Below are positions 51,542 through 59,692 of a DNA stretch of 64,000 nucleotides, one piece after another; the first letter of the stretch is position 1; the number at the start of each line of letters is the position of its first letter. Position numbers and translations under genes: made by a program. This stretch comes from Streptomyces daqingensis. Its GTDB lineage: Bacteria; Actinomycetota; Actinomycetes; Streptomycetales; Streptomycetaceae. Under the pieces are notes generated by a model that saw nothing but the letters and a program-made list of their open reading frames with translations, ran no database searches and was not told the DNA's origin. The stretch spans positions 62,001 through 126,000 of the forward strand of contig NZ_BMMP01000011.1 of NCBI RefSeq assembly GCF_014645895.1, in the 5' to 3' direction.

Positions 51542-52465
51542 TCACGCCCCCGTGCCCCCGGCCCCGCGCAGATGCACGATGTCGCCCGCGGCGACGGGGC
51601 GCTGCACGCCCTCCTCCGTGCCGATGACGAGCCGCCCGTCGCTGTCGACGGCCACCGCTTCGCCGACCAGCTCCTCGCCCCCGGGAAGCTCCGCCCGCAC
51701 CGGGCGTCCGAGCGTCGAGCAGCCCGCCGCGTACGCCTCGAGCAGGCCGCTGCCCAGCGGATCGCCGTCGGCGGCGCTCCAGCGCCCGTACCAGTCCTCG
51801 ACCGAGCGGAGCACCGCGCGCAGCAGCGGGTCGCGGTCGGTGCACCGCGCGCCCGCGAGGACGAGCGACCCGGCAGCGGGGACGGGGAGTTCGGAGCCGC
51901 TGAGGGAGACGTTGAGGCCCATGCCGAGGACGACCGCGCCAGGCCCCTCCGGGGTGCGCCCCGGGCCGCCGCCCTCCCGCGTCGCGGGCAGCGAGGTGCG
52001 CTCGGCGAGGATGCCGCCGATCTTCCGCTCCGTGCCGCCGGTCTCGACGAGGATGTCGTTCGGCCATTTCAGGCCGGTGTCCACTCCCGCGGTGCGGGAG
52101 AGCGCGCTGGCCACGGCCACCCCCGCGAGGAGCGGCAGCCAGCCCCAGCGCTCCTGCGGGGCGGGCGGCTGCAGCAGGACCGAGACGAAGATCCCGGAGC
52201 GCGGCGGCGCGTTCCAGCTGCGGTCGAGCCGGCCGCGGCCGGCCGTCTGCTCCTCCGCGACGAGTACGGCGCCCTCCCGCGCCCGTCCGTCTCGTGCGCG
52301 CTCCACGAGGTCGGAGTTGGTGGAGCCGGTGCTCTCGACGACGTCGACCGAGGTCCACAGGCTGTCGGCCCGTGTCAGCGCACGGCGCAGCGAGGCGGCG
52401 TCGAGAGGGGGGCGGTCGAGGTCCGACCAGCGGCTGCCTGAGCTGTCGGGCGAGTTGGGCGTCAT
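51542..52465 (-). CDS. birA: Biotin--[acetyl-CoA-carboxylase] ligase
   Basis: Biotin protein ligase, 307 residues. It activates biotin with ATP and attaches it to the carboxylase biotin domain (AMKM lysine of the subunit at 56585-58357). The active-site loop is EEQTAGRGRLDRSWNAPPRSG; LKWPNDILV and GAVVLGMGLNVS are the other conserved segments. No N-terminal HTH precedes the catalytic domain, so it is a monofunctional class I ligase, not a repressor. It is adjacent to and divergent from the carboxylase beta subunit, a functionally coherent pairing. The ATG start is at the family N-terminus. Confidence 0.93.
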   Translation of the reverse strand: MTPNSPDSSGSRWSDLDRPPLDAASLRRALTRADSLWTSVDVVESTGSTNSDLVERARDGRAREGAVLVAEEQTAGRGRLDRSWNAPPRSGIFVSVLLQPPAPQERWGWLPLLAGVAVASALSRTAGVDTGLKWPNDILVETGGTERKIGGILAERTSLPATREGGGPGRTPEGPGAVVLGMGLNVSLSGSELPVPAAGSLVLAGARCTDRDPLLRAVLRSVEDWYGRWSAADGDPLGSGLLEAYAAGCSTLGRPVRAELPGGEELVGEAVAVDSDGRLVIGTEEGVQRPVAAGDIVHLRGAGGTGA

Positions 52466-52688
52466 GACGTCAGCGTAGATCCGCGGGCGGGGGCGCCGCC
52501 CGCGCGGCGGCAGCGGGCCCCGGCCGGGGAGTCCCGCACAGGCGGGGCGGACGCCGCGCGTCTCGCGCCCGGGGTTCCGCCTGCCGTTCGCAGGCCGCGA
52601 GTGTGGCCAACGCCGCACCGACGAAGACCTGCTTCGCGGATAGCCTACGAACCGGTAGCCGCACGCGACGAGTAGGAGCCGCACCCTG

Positions 52689-54290
52689 ATGTCCGAGCAG
52701 TCCGAGCAGGCGAGCCCTGACATCCACACGACCGCGGGAAAGATCGCGGACTTCGAGCGCCGGGCCGCGGAGGCGACGCACGCGGGCTCGCAGCGGGCGG
52801 TCGAGAAGCAGCACGCGAAGGGCAAGCTGACGGCGCGGGAGCGGATCGACCTGCTGCTGGACGAGGGGAGCTTCACCGAACTGGACGAGTTCGCCCGGCA
52901 CCGCTCGACCAACTTCGGGCTGGAGAAGAACCGTCCGTACGGTGACGGTGTCGTCACCGGCTACGGCACGGTGGACGGGCGTCCCGTCTGCGTCTACTCG
53001 CAGGACTTCACGATCTTCGGCGGTTCGCTGGGCGAGGTCTACGGCGAGAAGATCGTCAAGGTCATGGACTTCGCGCTGAAGAACGGCTGCCCGGTCATCG
53101 GCATCAACGACGGCGGCGGCGCGCGTATCCAGGAGGGCGTCGTCGCGCTGGGCCTGTTCGCGGAGATCTTCCGCCGCAACGTGCACGCCTCCGGCGTCGT
53201 GCCGCAGATCAGCCTCATCGTCGGCCCCTGCGCGGGCGGCGCCGTCTACTCCCCCGCGATCACCGACTTCACAGTGATGGTGGACCAGACGTCGCACATG
53301 TTCATCACCGGCCCGGACGTCATCAAGACGGTGACGGGCGAGGACGTCGGCTTCGAGGAGCTGGGCGGCGCCCGCACGCACAACACGACGTCCGGCGTCG
53401 CGCACCACATGTCGGGCGACGAGAAGGACGCCATCGAGTACGTCAAGGCGCTGCTGTCGTACCTGCCCTCCAACAACCTCTCCGAGCCCCCCGCCTTCCC
53501 GGAGGAGGCGGACCTGGAGACGTCGGACGAGGACCGCGAGCTGGACACACTGATCCCCGACTCCGCGAACCAGCCGTACGACATGCACTCCGCCATCGAG
53601 CACGTGCTGGACGACGGCGAATTCCTCGAGACGCAGGCGCTGTTCGCGCCGAACATCATCACCGGCTTCGGCCGGATCGAGGGCCGGTCCGTGGGCGTCG
53701 TGGCCAACCAGCCGCTGCAGTTCGCCGGTTGCCTCAACATCGACGCCAGCGAGAAGGCCGCGCGCTTCGTGCGCACCTGCGACGCGTACAACGTGCCGGT
53801 GATCACCTTCGTGGACGTGCCGGGCTTCCTGCCGGGCACCGACCAGGAGTACGACGGCATCATCCGGCGCGGCGCCAAGCTGATCTACGCCTACGCGGAG
53901 GCGACGGTGCCGCTCATCACCGTCATCACGCGGAAGGCGTTCGGCGGCGCCTACGACGTCATGGGCTCCAAGCACCTCGGCGCCGACCTCAACTTCGCCT
54001 GGCCCACTGCCCAGATCGCAGTCATGGGTGCTCAGGGAGCGGTCAACATCCTCCACCGGCGCCGGCTCGCGGCCGTGGAGTCGGACGACGAACGCGAGGC
54101 GCTGCGCGCCGAGTTGACGCAGGAGTACGAGGACGCGCTGCTGAATCCGTATGCCGCGGCCGAACGCGGGTATGTGGATGCTGTGATCATGCCGTCCGAG
54201 ACGCGCCGGCACATCACTCGTGGTCTGCGTACGCTCCGCTCCAAGCGCGAGCAGCTGCCCCCGAAGAAGCACGGCAACATCCCGCTGTAA
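52689..54290 (+). CDS. accB: Acyl-CoA carboxylase beta (carboxyltransferase) subunit
   Basis: Carboxyltransferase of an acetyl/propionyl-CoA carboxylase, 533 residues. It transfers the carboxyl group from biotin to the acyl-CoA. It begins with a helical segment (TAGKIADFERRAAEATH), then KLTARERIDLLLDEGSFTELDEF. The two oxyanion/CoA-binding glycine motifs are GINDGGGARIQEGVVALG and TRKAFGGAYDVMGSKHLGADLNFAWPTAQIAVMG. It forms an operon with the epsilon subunit 12 bp downstream. Propionyl- versus acetyl-CoA preference cannot be assigned with confidence. The ATG start has TAGGAGCCGC upstream. Confidence 0.94.
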   Translation: MSEQSEQASPDIHTTAGKIADFERRAAEATHAGSQRAVEKQHAKGKLTARERIDLLLDEGSFTELDEFARHRSTNFGLEKNRPYGDGVVTGYGTVDGRPVCVYSQDFTIFGGSLGEVYGEKIVKVMDFALKNGCPVIGINDGGGARIQEGVVALGLFAEIFRRNVHASGVVPQISLIVGPCAGGAVYSPAITDFTVMVDQTSHMFITGPDVIKTVTGEDVGFEELGGARTHNTTSGVAHHMSGDEKDAIEYVKALLSYLPSNNLSEPPAFPEEADLETSDEDRELDTLIPDSANQPYDMHSAIEHVLDDGEFLETQALFAPNIITGFGRIEGRSVGVVANQPLQFAGCLNIDASEKAARFVRTCDAYNVPVITFVDVPGFLPGTDQEYDGIIRRGAKLIYAYAEATVPLITVITRKAFGGAYDVMGSKHLGADLNFAWPTAQIAVMGAQGAVNILHRRRLAAVESDDEREALRAELTQEYEDALLNPYAAAERGYVDAVIMPSETRRHITRGLRTLRSKREQLPPKKHGNIPL

Positions 54291-54302
54291 GGAGGCCGTC
54301 GC

Positions 54303-54545
54303 ATGCTCGACTCGACGTCAGGGGAGCACCCGCCGTTCCCGCCCATCAAGGTCGTACGGGGCAACCCGACTCCGGAGGAGCTGGCCGCCGCCCTAGCGGT
54401 GGTCAGAGCGCGCGCAGCCGCGATGGTGGAGGCCGGGCCGGCCTCCGTGGCCGCCGACGAGTGGTCCGACCCGGCACGCACCGTGCCGCGCAGAGTCCCG
54501 CACCCGGGGCCGAAGGCATGGCGCACGACGTACTGGCCCGCCTGA
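54303..54545 (+). CDS. accE: Acyl-CoA carboxylase epsilon subunit
   Basis: An 80-residue actinobacterial epsilon subunit. The IKVVRGNPTPEELAAALAVVRAR motif is the hallmark, followed by a short WSDPAR and PGPKAWRTTYWPA C-terminus, also characteristic. It stimulates assembly and activity of the alpha-beta carboxylase complex. The ATG lies 12 bp after the beta-subunit stop with GGAGG upstream. A terminator hairpin lies about 60 bp downstream. Confidence 0.9.
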   Translation: MLDSTSGEHPPFPPIKVVRGNPTPEELAAALAVVRARAAAMVEAGPASVAADEWSDPARTVPRRVPHPGPKAWRTTYWPA

Positions 54546-54607
54546 CCGCCCCGCACGCCACGGACGAACCGTCCCCAGCCGGACGCGAAAGCCCCCGGAC
54601 CGGACGC

Positions 54608-54647
54608 GGAACGCCCTGCCCGGCAGTCCCGCCGCGCAGGGCGTTCC
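54608..54647 (+). terminator. Terminator of the beta/epsilon operon
   Basis: GGAACGCCCTGC (54608-54619) pairs with GCAGGGCGTTCC (54636-54647), a perfect 12-bp stem with a 16-nt loop, 60 bp after the epsilon-subunit stop. Confidence 0.75.
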
Positions 54648-54689
54648 CATGCCGTCCGAGCGCCTCCCGAGTGCCCGGTCCGGCACGAA

Positions 54690-54705
54690 TGAGTACGCGT
54701 ACTCA
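54690..54705. promoter_or_regulatory. Perfect 16-bp palindrome before a 45-residue membrane protein gene
   Basis: TGAGTACGCGTACTCA is perfectly self-complementary and lies 27 bp upstream of the small gene at 54732. Its position and symmetry suit an operator, or a hairpin at the very start of the transcript. No consensus promoter hexamers could be matched unambiguously around it. Confidence 0.6.
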
Positions 54706-54731
54706 GGTGCTCGCCCCCGCTGCGCCGCACC

Positions 54732-54869
54732 ATGGAATTCATGCTGTGGACCGACCCCCGCGACGAGCCTCCGAAGGAGATGCGCGCCACCCTGGCGATG
54801 CTGGGACGTCTCAGCTGGCTCCTGCCGATCGTGGTCGTGACCATGCTGCTCCTCGTCAGCGTCCGCTGA
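54732..54869 (+). CDS. 45-residue single-pass membrane protein
   Basis: A short gene between the epsilon subunit and maf. The product reads MEFMLWTDPRDEPPKEMRAT, then LAMLGRLSWLLPIVVVTMLLLVSVR: an acidic/proline N-terminus followed by one C-terminal membrane helix (residues ~27-44). I recall similar LWTDPxxEPPKE-type proteins beside acyl-CoA carboxylase genes in other Streptomyces, which supports a real gene. An internal ATG three codons in is an equally good start. No domain; perhaps a membrane tether or regulatory peptide, which is a guess. Confidence 0.6.
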   Translation: MEFMLWTDPRDEPPKEMRATLAMLGRLSWLLPIVVVTMLLLVSVR

Positions 54870-54940
54870 CCCGGGCCCCGGGCCTCCGCAGCGGGCAGAC
54901 GAGCCCTCCGGCGGCCCCGCCGGGTCCCTACGATGGCGTC

Positions 54941-55618
54941 ATGACCTCTGATCCCTCCCCCTCCTCCCAGCCGCCGGCTTCCGCCGGCTCCGGCGAGTCC
55001 ACCGCGTCCGGCCCGGGCCGGCCCGTCCGCCGGCTTGTGCTCGCCTCCGCCTCGCCAGCGCGGCTGGGGCTGCTGCGGCAGGCCGGGTTCGACCCCGAGG
55101 TGGTCGTCAGCGGCGTCGACGAGGACCTGCTGGACGCGCCCACCCCGGCCGCGCTGGCGAAGGTTCTGGCCGAGGCCAAGGCCGCCGCGGTCGCGGACCT
55201 TCCGAAGGCGGAGGACGCCCTCGTCGTGGGCTGTGACTCGGTGCTGGAGCTGGACGGCAGGCCGCTCGGCAAGCCCGCGGACGCCGAGGAGGCGACAGCC
55301 CGCTGGAAGGCGATGCGGGGTCGTTCCGGTGTGCTGCAGACCGGTCACTGCGTCATCGACGACCGCACCGGCGCGCGTACTTCGGCGACGGCTTCGACGA
55401 CCGTCCACTTCGGCGAGCCGTCCGACGAGGAGATCGCCGCGTACGTGGCGTCGGGCGAACCGCTCCACGTCGCGGGCGCGTTCACGCTCGACGGCCGCTC
55501 CGCGCCCTTCGTCGAGCGCATCGAGGGCGACCACGGCAACGTCATCGGCCTGTCGCTGCCGTTGCTCCGCAAGCTGATGGCCGAACTGGACGTGCGGATC
55601 ACCGATCTGTGGACGTGA
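54941..55618 (+). CDS. maf: Maf-like nucleotide pyrophosphatase
   Basis: Maf/YhdE-type nucleotidase, 225 residues, longer than usual because of a 28-residue Ser/Pro/Gly N-terminal tail. RLVLASASPARLGLLRQAGFDPEVVVSGVDE is the family start (SxSPRR-like motif, here SASPAR), GCDSVLELDGRPLGKP carries the catalytic Asp, and HFGEPSDEEIAAYVASGEPLHVAGAFTLDG the C-terminal site. Hydrolyses non-canonical or methylated NTPs to NMPs. The gene lies 71 bp after the small membrane gene and may be co-transcribed. Confidence 0.92.
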   Translation: MTSDPSPSSQPPASAGSGESTASGPGRPVRRLVLASASPARLGLLRQAGFDPEVVVSGVDEDLLDAPTPAALAKVLAEAKAAAVADLPKAEDALVVGCDSVLELDGRPLGKPADAEEATARWKAMRGRSGVLQTGHCVIDDRTGARTSATASTTVHFGEPSDEEIAAYVASGEPLHVAGAFTLDGRSAPFVERIEGDHGNVIGLSLPLLRKLMAELDVRITDLWT

Positions 55619-55681
55619 TCCGCTGAAGCCCGCTGGCGCGGGGACGGCCTCGTCCCGAACCGCCCTGCGGGCGCGGCCCGT

Positions 55682-56176
55682 TCAGGGAGCGGACGGCCTC
55701 GGGTCCGGCGCCGCGGGGGCGGCGGGCCCGCTGCCTGCCGGGCCCGGCGGAGGGCTCTGCCGCTCCGCGGTCTCCTCGACGCTGTAGGAGACGAGCGACC
55801 AGACGATGAGCCCCAGGACGACCATCATGAAGAGGAACGCGGCCCAGCCCACGAGTCCGACCGTCGCCGCGCCGAGCAGTCCGTGCACCACGGCAGCACT
55901 GATCAGGACGATGCGCAGCAGTCCGGTGGGCGCCCTGTCGCGCACGGCCGTACGCACCAACACCGCGGCGCACAGCAGCAGATAGCCGCCGAAGAGCCCC
56001 CCGGCGACGACCGCGGAGAGCGACATCGAGCGGGGTTCGAGTCCCGCCATGGACATCTGCTGCTCGTCCACGACCATGCTCAGGAAGACATGCAGCAGAA
56101 CGATGCCGACCGCCTCGACGGCCAGTATCAGCGCCGCGGCCCCGGCCACCCAGCGTCTGAGCCCCACCCCGCCCAC
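55682..56176 (-). CDS. Four-helix membrane protein, hypothetical
   Basis: A 164-residue protein with four predicted membrane helices: WVAGAAALILAVEAVGIVLLHVFLSMVV, LSAVVAGGLFGGYLLLCAAVLV, LLRIVLISAAVVHGLLGAATVGLVGW and AAFLFMMVVLGLIVWSLVSYSV, and a Pro/Ala-rich C-terminal tail. No named family. It is convergent with maf and divergent from the carboxylase alpha subunit. In Streptomyces a membrane protein of this type commonly sits between maf and the carboxylase alpha gene. Function unknown. Confidence 0.75.
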   Translation of the reverse strand: MGGVGLRRWVAGAAALILAVEAVGIVLLHVFLSMVVDEQQMSMAGLEPRSMSLSAVVAGGLFGGYLLLCAAVLVRTAVRDRAPTGLLRIVLISAAVVHGLLGAATVGLVGWAAFLFMMVVLGLIVWSLVSYSVEETAERQSPPPGPAGSGPAAPAAPDPRPSAP

Positions 56177-56584
56177 CCTCTTCCGCTCCTCATATGTCCG
56201 CCGCCACGGCGATGCTCCCGGTTACCTGGAGTACGTCGCTATGGCACCGCGAACGCTACTTACGGGTATCACAGCGGGCAAGAGGATCGACGCGAAGCAA
56301 AGTTTCCCTCCCGCTTTCATAGGAATCCCACAAAGACCTGCCGCCGGGGCCCGCGTTGCGGGACGGAGACCTTGCCCACATCGCCGGTTCGCCGAGCTTC
56401 CCGGGGAACCCGGCGTACCTTGGGGTGGCAAGGCACACGGAGGCTCGTGACGACCGCGAGTAACACTCCGTGTGGGCAAGCTCACGCCCGGGGGCGACTC
56501 GGCCTGGGGTGTCGTCAGTACCTAAACTTTCACCACTCAGCACATCGAATCTTGTTGCGGAGCAGCGCCAAGTAGGGAGACATC
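56177..56584. other. Long, structured leader region before the carboxylase alpha subunit
   Basis: About 400 bp without a gene, separating a reverse-strand membrane protein from the GTG at 56585. AT content is higher than in the neighbouring genes. The part at 56371-56480 contains several inverted repeats, described separately, that could form alternative hairpins. The remainder presumably carries promoters for both flanking genes; hexamers could not be chosen reliably. Confidence 0.55.
56371..56480 (+). promoter_or_regulatory. Candidate structured leader with mutually exclusive helices
   Basis: CTTGCCCACA (56371-56380) pairs with TGTGGGCAAG (56471-56480). CACACGGAG (56434-56442) pairs with CTCCGTGTG (56466-56474). 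The two helices share bases 56471-56474 and cannot form together. Further hairpins lie inside (CCTTG-N6-CAAGG at 56418-56433; CTCG/CGAG within the second helix). The layout resembles an attenuator or riboswitch-like switch about 100 nt before the carboxylase alpha start. No known family is matched, and transcription through it is not shown. Confidence 0.4.
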
Positions 56585-58357
56585 GTGCGCAAGGTGCTCA
56601 TCGCCAACCGCGGCGAAATCGCTGTTCGCGTCGCCCGCGCCTGCAGGGACGCGGGAATCGCCAGCGTCGCCGTCTATGCCGAGCCGGACCGGGACGCGTT
56701 GCACGTCCGGGTGGCCGACGAGGCATTCGCCCTGGGCGGTGACACTCCGGCGGCCAGTTACCTCGACATGGACAAGGTGCTGAAGGCGGCGGCCGATTCG
56801 GACGCGGACGCCGTCCACCCCGGGTACGGATTCCTCTCGGAGAACGCCGACTTCGCGCAGGCCGTCATGGACGCGGGGCTGACCTGGATCGGCCCCCCGC
56901 CGGACGCGATCCGCGGCCTCGGCGACAAGGTCGCCGCCCGGCACATCGCCCAGCGCGCCGGCGCCCCGCTCGTCGCGGGCACCAAGGACCCAGTCTCCGG
57001 CGCCGACGAGGTCGTCGCGTTCGCCGAGGAGCACGGCCTCCCCATCGCCATCAAGGCGGCGTTCGGCGGCGGCGGACGCGGCCTGAAGGTGGCCCGCTCG
57101 CTGGACGAGGTCGCGGAGCTGTACGACTCGGCGGTACGCGAGGCCGTCGCGGCGTTCGGCCGCGGCGAGTGCTTCGTGGAGCGCTACCTGGACCGCCCGC
57201 GCCACGTCGAGACCCAGTGCCTGGCGGACAAGCACGGCAACGTCGTCGTGGTCTCCACGCGTGACTGCTCCCTCCAGCGCCGGCACCAGAAGCTCGTCGA
57301 GGAGGCGCCCGCGCCGTTCCTGAGCGAGGAGCAGAACGCCGAGCTGTACCGCGCGTCGAAGGCCATCCTGAAGGAGGCCGGCTACGTCGGCGCCGGCACC
57401 TGCGAGTTCCTCGTCGGGCAGGACGGCACGATCTCCTTCCTGGAGGTCAACACCCGTCTGCAGGTGGAGCACCCCGTGACAGAGGAGGTCACCGGGATCG
57501 ACCTCGTCCGCGAGATGTTCCGCATCGCCGACGGCGAGGCCCTGGAGTACGACGACCCGCAACTGCGCGGCCACTCCTTCGAGTTCCGCATCAACGGCGA
57601 GGACCCGGGCCGCAACTTCCTGCCCGCGCCCGGAACCGTCACCAGCTTCGCGCCGCCCTCCGGCCCCGGCGTCCGCCTCGACGCGGGCGTCGAGTCCGGC
57701 TCCGTCATCGGTCCCGCCTGGGACTCCCTGCTCGCCAAGCTCATCGTCACCGGCGCCACCCGGCAGCAGGCGCTGCAGCGGGCGGCCCGTGCGCTGGACG
57801 AGTTCACCGTCGAGGGCATGGCGACGGCGCTGCCGTTCCACCGCGTCGTCGTACGCGACGAGAAGTTCGCCCCGGAGGTCAACGGCCGTCCGGACGGACC
57901 CTTCGACGTGCACACCCGCTGGATCGAGACGGAGTTCGTCAACGAGATCGAGCCCTTCGCCGGTGCGGGTGCCGACGCCGACGAGGACGAGTCCGGCCGC
58001 GAGACCGTCGTCGTCGAGGTCGGCGGCAAGCGCCTCGAGGTCTCCCTGCCGTCCTCGCTGGGCGTCACCGCGGCCCCTGCGGCGGGCGGCAGCAAGAAGC
58101 CCAAGCGCAAGGCGTCCAAGAAGGCGGGCAGCGCCGCCTCAGGCGACGCCCTCGCCTCCCCCATGCAGGGCACCATCGTGAAGGTGGCCGTCGAGGAGGG
58201 GCAGCACGTCGAGGAGGGTGAACTCGTCGTCGTCCTGGAGGCGATGAAGATGGAGCAGCCCCTGAACGCGCACCGCTCCGGCACCGTCAAGGACCTGCAT
58301 GCGGAGGTCGGCGGCTCGCTCTCCGCGGGCACCGTCATCTGCGAGATCAAGGACTGA
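56585..58357 (+). CDS. accA: Acyl-CoA carboxylase alpha subunit (biotin carboxylase + biotin carrier)
   Basis: A 590-residue biotin-dependent carboxylase subunit. Residues 1-450 are biotin carboxylase: RKVLIANRGEIAVRVARACRD, AAFGGGGRGLKVARSLDEV (ATP-grasp glycine loop) and EVNTRLQVEHPVTEEVTGIDLV. A Lys/Ala-rich linker (KKPKRKASKKAGSAASG) leads to the C-terminal biotinyl domain with LEAMKMEQPL (the AMKM lysine receives biotin) near residue 560. It partners the beta/epsilon subunits at 52689-54545 and is modified by BirA. A GTG start with GGGAG upstream. Supplies malonyl- or methylmalonyl-CoA. Confidence 0.95.
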   Translation: MRKVLIANRGEIAVRVARACRDAGIASVAVYAEPDRDALHVRVADEAFALGGDTPAASYLDMDKVLKAAADSDADAVHPGYGFLSENADFAQAVMDAGLTWIGPPPDAIRGLGDKVAARHIAQRAGAPLVAGTKDPVSGADEVVAFAEEHGLPIAIKAAFGGGGRGLKVARSLDEVAELYDSAVREAVAAFGRGECFVERYLDRPRHVETQCLADKHGNVVVVSTRDCSLQRRHQKLVEEAPAPFLSEEQNAELYRASKAILKEAGYVGAGTCEFLVGQDGTISFLEVNTRLQVEHPVTEEVTGIDLVREMFRIADGEALEYDDPQLRGHSFEFRINGEDPGRNFLPAPGTVTSFAPPSGPGVRLDAGVESGSVIGPAWDSLLAKLIVTGATRQQALQRAARALDEFTVEGMATALPFHRVVVRDEKFAPEVNGRPDGPFDVHTRWIETEFVNEIEPFAGAGADADEDESGRETVVVEVGGKRLEVSLPSSLGVTAAPAAGGSKKPKRKASKKAGSAASGDALASPMQGTIVKVAVEEGQHVEEGELVVVLEAMKMEQPLNAHRSGTVKDLHAEVGGSLSAGTVICEIKD

Positions 58358-58364
58358 GCCGGCG

Positions 58365-58395
58365 GGGCTGCCGGGGCGTACGCGTCCGGCAGCCC
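58365..58395 (+). terminator. Terminator after the carboxylase alpha subunit
   Basis: GGGCTGCCGG (58365-58374) pairs with CCGGCAGCCC (58386-58395), a perfect 10-bp stem with an 11-nt loop, 8 bp after the stop. Confidence 0.75.
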
Positions 58396-58419
58396 GTCAA
58401 GAGAAGGAAGCGTGACGGG

Positions 58420-58466
58420 CTGCTCGCCGTGGGGCGCTCGTGCAACGGGCGCGCCACGGCGAGCAG
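58420..58466. terminator. Second hairpin between convergent genes, probably the deoR terminator
   Basis: CTGCTCGCCGTGG (58420-58432) pairs exactly with 58454-58466, a 13-bp stem with a 21-nt loop, 55 bp past the end of the reverse-strand DeoR-type gene. Confidence 0.65.
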
Positions 58467-58521
58467 TTCCACGTCCGGACGGCTCATGTCCGCCGGGGGC
58501 TCCCGGCGGACGGAGGCCCGC

Positions 58522-59571
58522 TCAGCGGCGCCTGGGTGCCAGATCGGCCACACGCCCGCCGCCCTGCCCCTGGTCGGGCGGTGACGGAGCGCTGCGCAGC
58601 TGCGGCGGGCCCGAGGCACCCGGGGGCCCCGCACTGCCCGCGCCCTGCGGATGGTTGCGCCGCTGCCCGGGCATCGGCATCTCCCGGCGGCCCTTCTCGC
58701 CGCCGCGTCCGGGCTCACCTCCGCGGCCTCCCGGGCCGCTCCCGCCTCCGCCGTGCGCCTGCGCGGCGCCCTCGGCACCTCCGGTCTGCGCCACCCCGGC
58801 CACGGTGATCTGCACGCCCTGGTCCGCGAGCGCCTGCAACTCGGTGCCCGCGCGGTCGTTCTGCGGCGGGGGCTTGTCCGTCACCAGACGCGTCATGACG
58901 TCGGCCGGAACGGTCTGGAACATGGTGTCGCGGCCCAGCTTGGTGTGGTCGGCGAGCACGACGACCTCTGCGGCGGCCTGCACCAGGGCGCGGTCGACGC
59001 TCGCCGAGAGCATGTTGGACGTCGAGAGGCCGCGTTCGGCGGTGAGACCGCTTCCGGAGAGGAACGCGCGGGAGACCCGCAGGCCCTGGAGCGACTGCTC
59101 CGCCCCGCTGCCGACGAGCGCGTAGTTCGAACCGCGCAACGTGCCGCCGGTCATGACGACTTCGACGCGGTTGGCGTGTGCCAGCGCCTGTGCGACGAGC
59201 AGGGAGTTGGTCACCACCGTCAGCCCCGGGACGCGCGCGAGTCTCCGCGCCAGCTCCTGCGTCGTCGTCCCCGCGCCGACGACGACGGCCTCGCCCTCCC
59301 CGACGAGCCCGGCGGCGATGTCGGCGATGGCCGTCTTCTCCGCACTCGCAAGGTGGGACTTCTGCGGGAACCCGGACTCGCGGGTGAATCCGCCGGGCAG
59401 GACGGCGCCGCCGTGCCGGCGGTCGAGCAGCCCTTCTGCCTCCAGCGCGCGGACGTCACGGCGCACGGTCACTTCGGAGGTCTGGACGACGCGTGCGAGC
59501 TCACGGAGCGACACGGCTCCGTTCGCTCGGACCATTTCCAGAATCAGTTGGCGACGTTCTGCAGCGAACAC
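58522..59571 (-). CDS. DeoR/GlpR-family regulator with a long disordered tail
   Basis: DeoR-type regulator, 349 residues, about 95 longer than the family norm. The N-terminal HTH is AAERRQLILEMVRANGAVSLRELARVVQTSEVTVRRDVRALEAEGLLDRRHGGAVLP, the DeoR signature. The sugar-phosphate-binding DeoRC domain follows (VGAGTTTQELARRL, VVTNSLLVAQALA, MTGGTLRGSNYALVGSGAEQSL, VVLADHTKLGRDTMFQTVP). Residues ~255-349 are Gly/Pro/Arg/Gln-rich and lack structure. The effector is unknown, probably a phosphosugar. A GTG start is used; a CTGCT-TTC-AGCAG dyad lies 28 bp upstream. Confidence 0.88.
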   Translation of the reverse strand: MFAAERRQLILEMVRANGAVSLRELARVVQTSEVTVRRDVRALEAEGLLDRRHGGAVLPGGFTRESGFPQKSHLASAEKTAIADIAAGLVGEGEAVVVGAGTTTQELARRLARVPGLTVVTNSLLVAQALAHANRVEVVMTGGTLRGSNYALVGSGAEQSLQGLRVSRAFLSGSGLTAERGLSTSNMLSASVDRALVQAAAEVVVLADHTKLGRDTMFQTVPADVMTRLVTDKPPPQNDRAGTELQALADQGVQITVAGVAQTGGAEGAAQAHGGGGSGPGGRGGEPGRGGEKGRREMPMPGQRRNHPQGAGSAGPPGASGPPQLRSAPSPPDQGQGGGRVADLAPRRR

Positions 59572-59598
59572 GGAACTGACAGTAACCCCAACGACCGT

Positions 59599-59611
59599 CT
59601 GCTTTCAGCAG
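59599..59611. promoter_or_regulatory. Small dyad upstream of the DeoR-type gene
   Basis: CTGCT-TTC-AGCAG, a 13-bp inverted repeat 28 bp before the GTG start at 59571, within an AT-rich stretch uncommon in this genome. A candidate autoregulatory site. Confidence 0.4.
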
Positions 59612-59692
59612 TTTTCGTCGATTATTGGAAGTTGTCCATAGCTGCACGGGCCGCATGGTATACCCACGAAGCGGACGAACCGGTCGGCCGGT

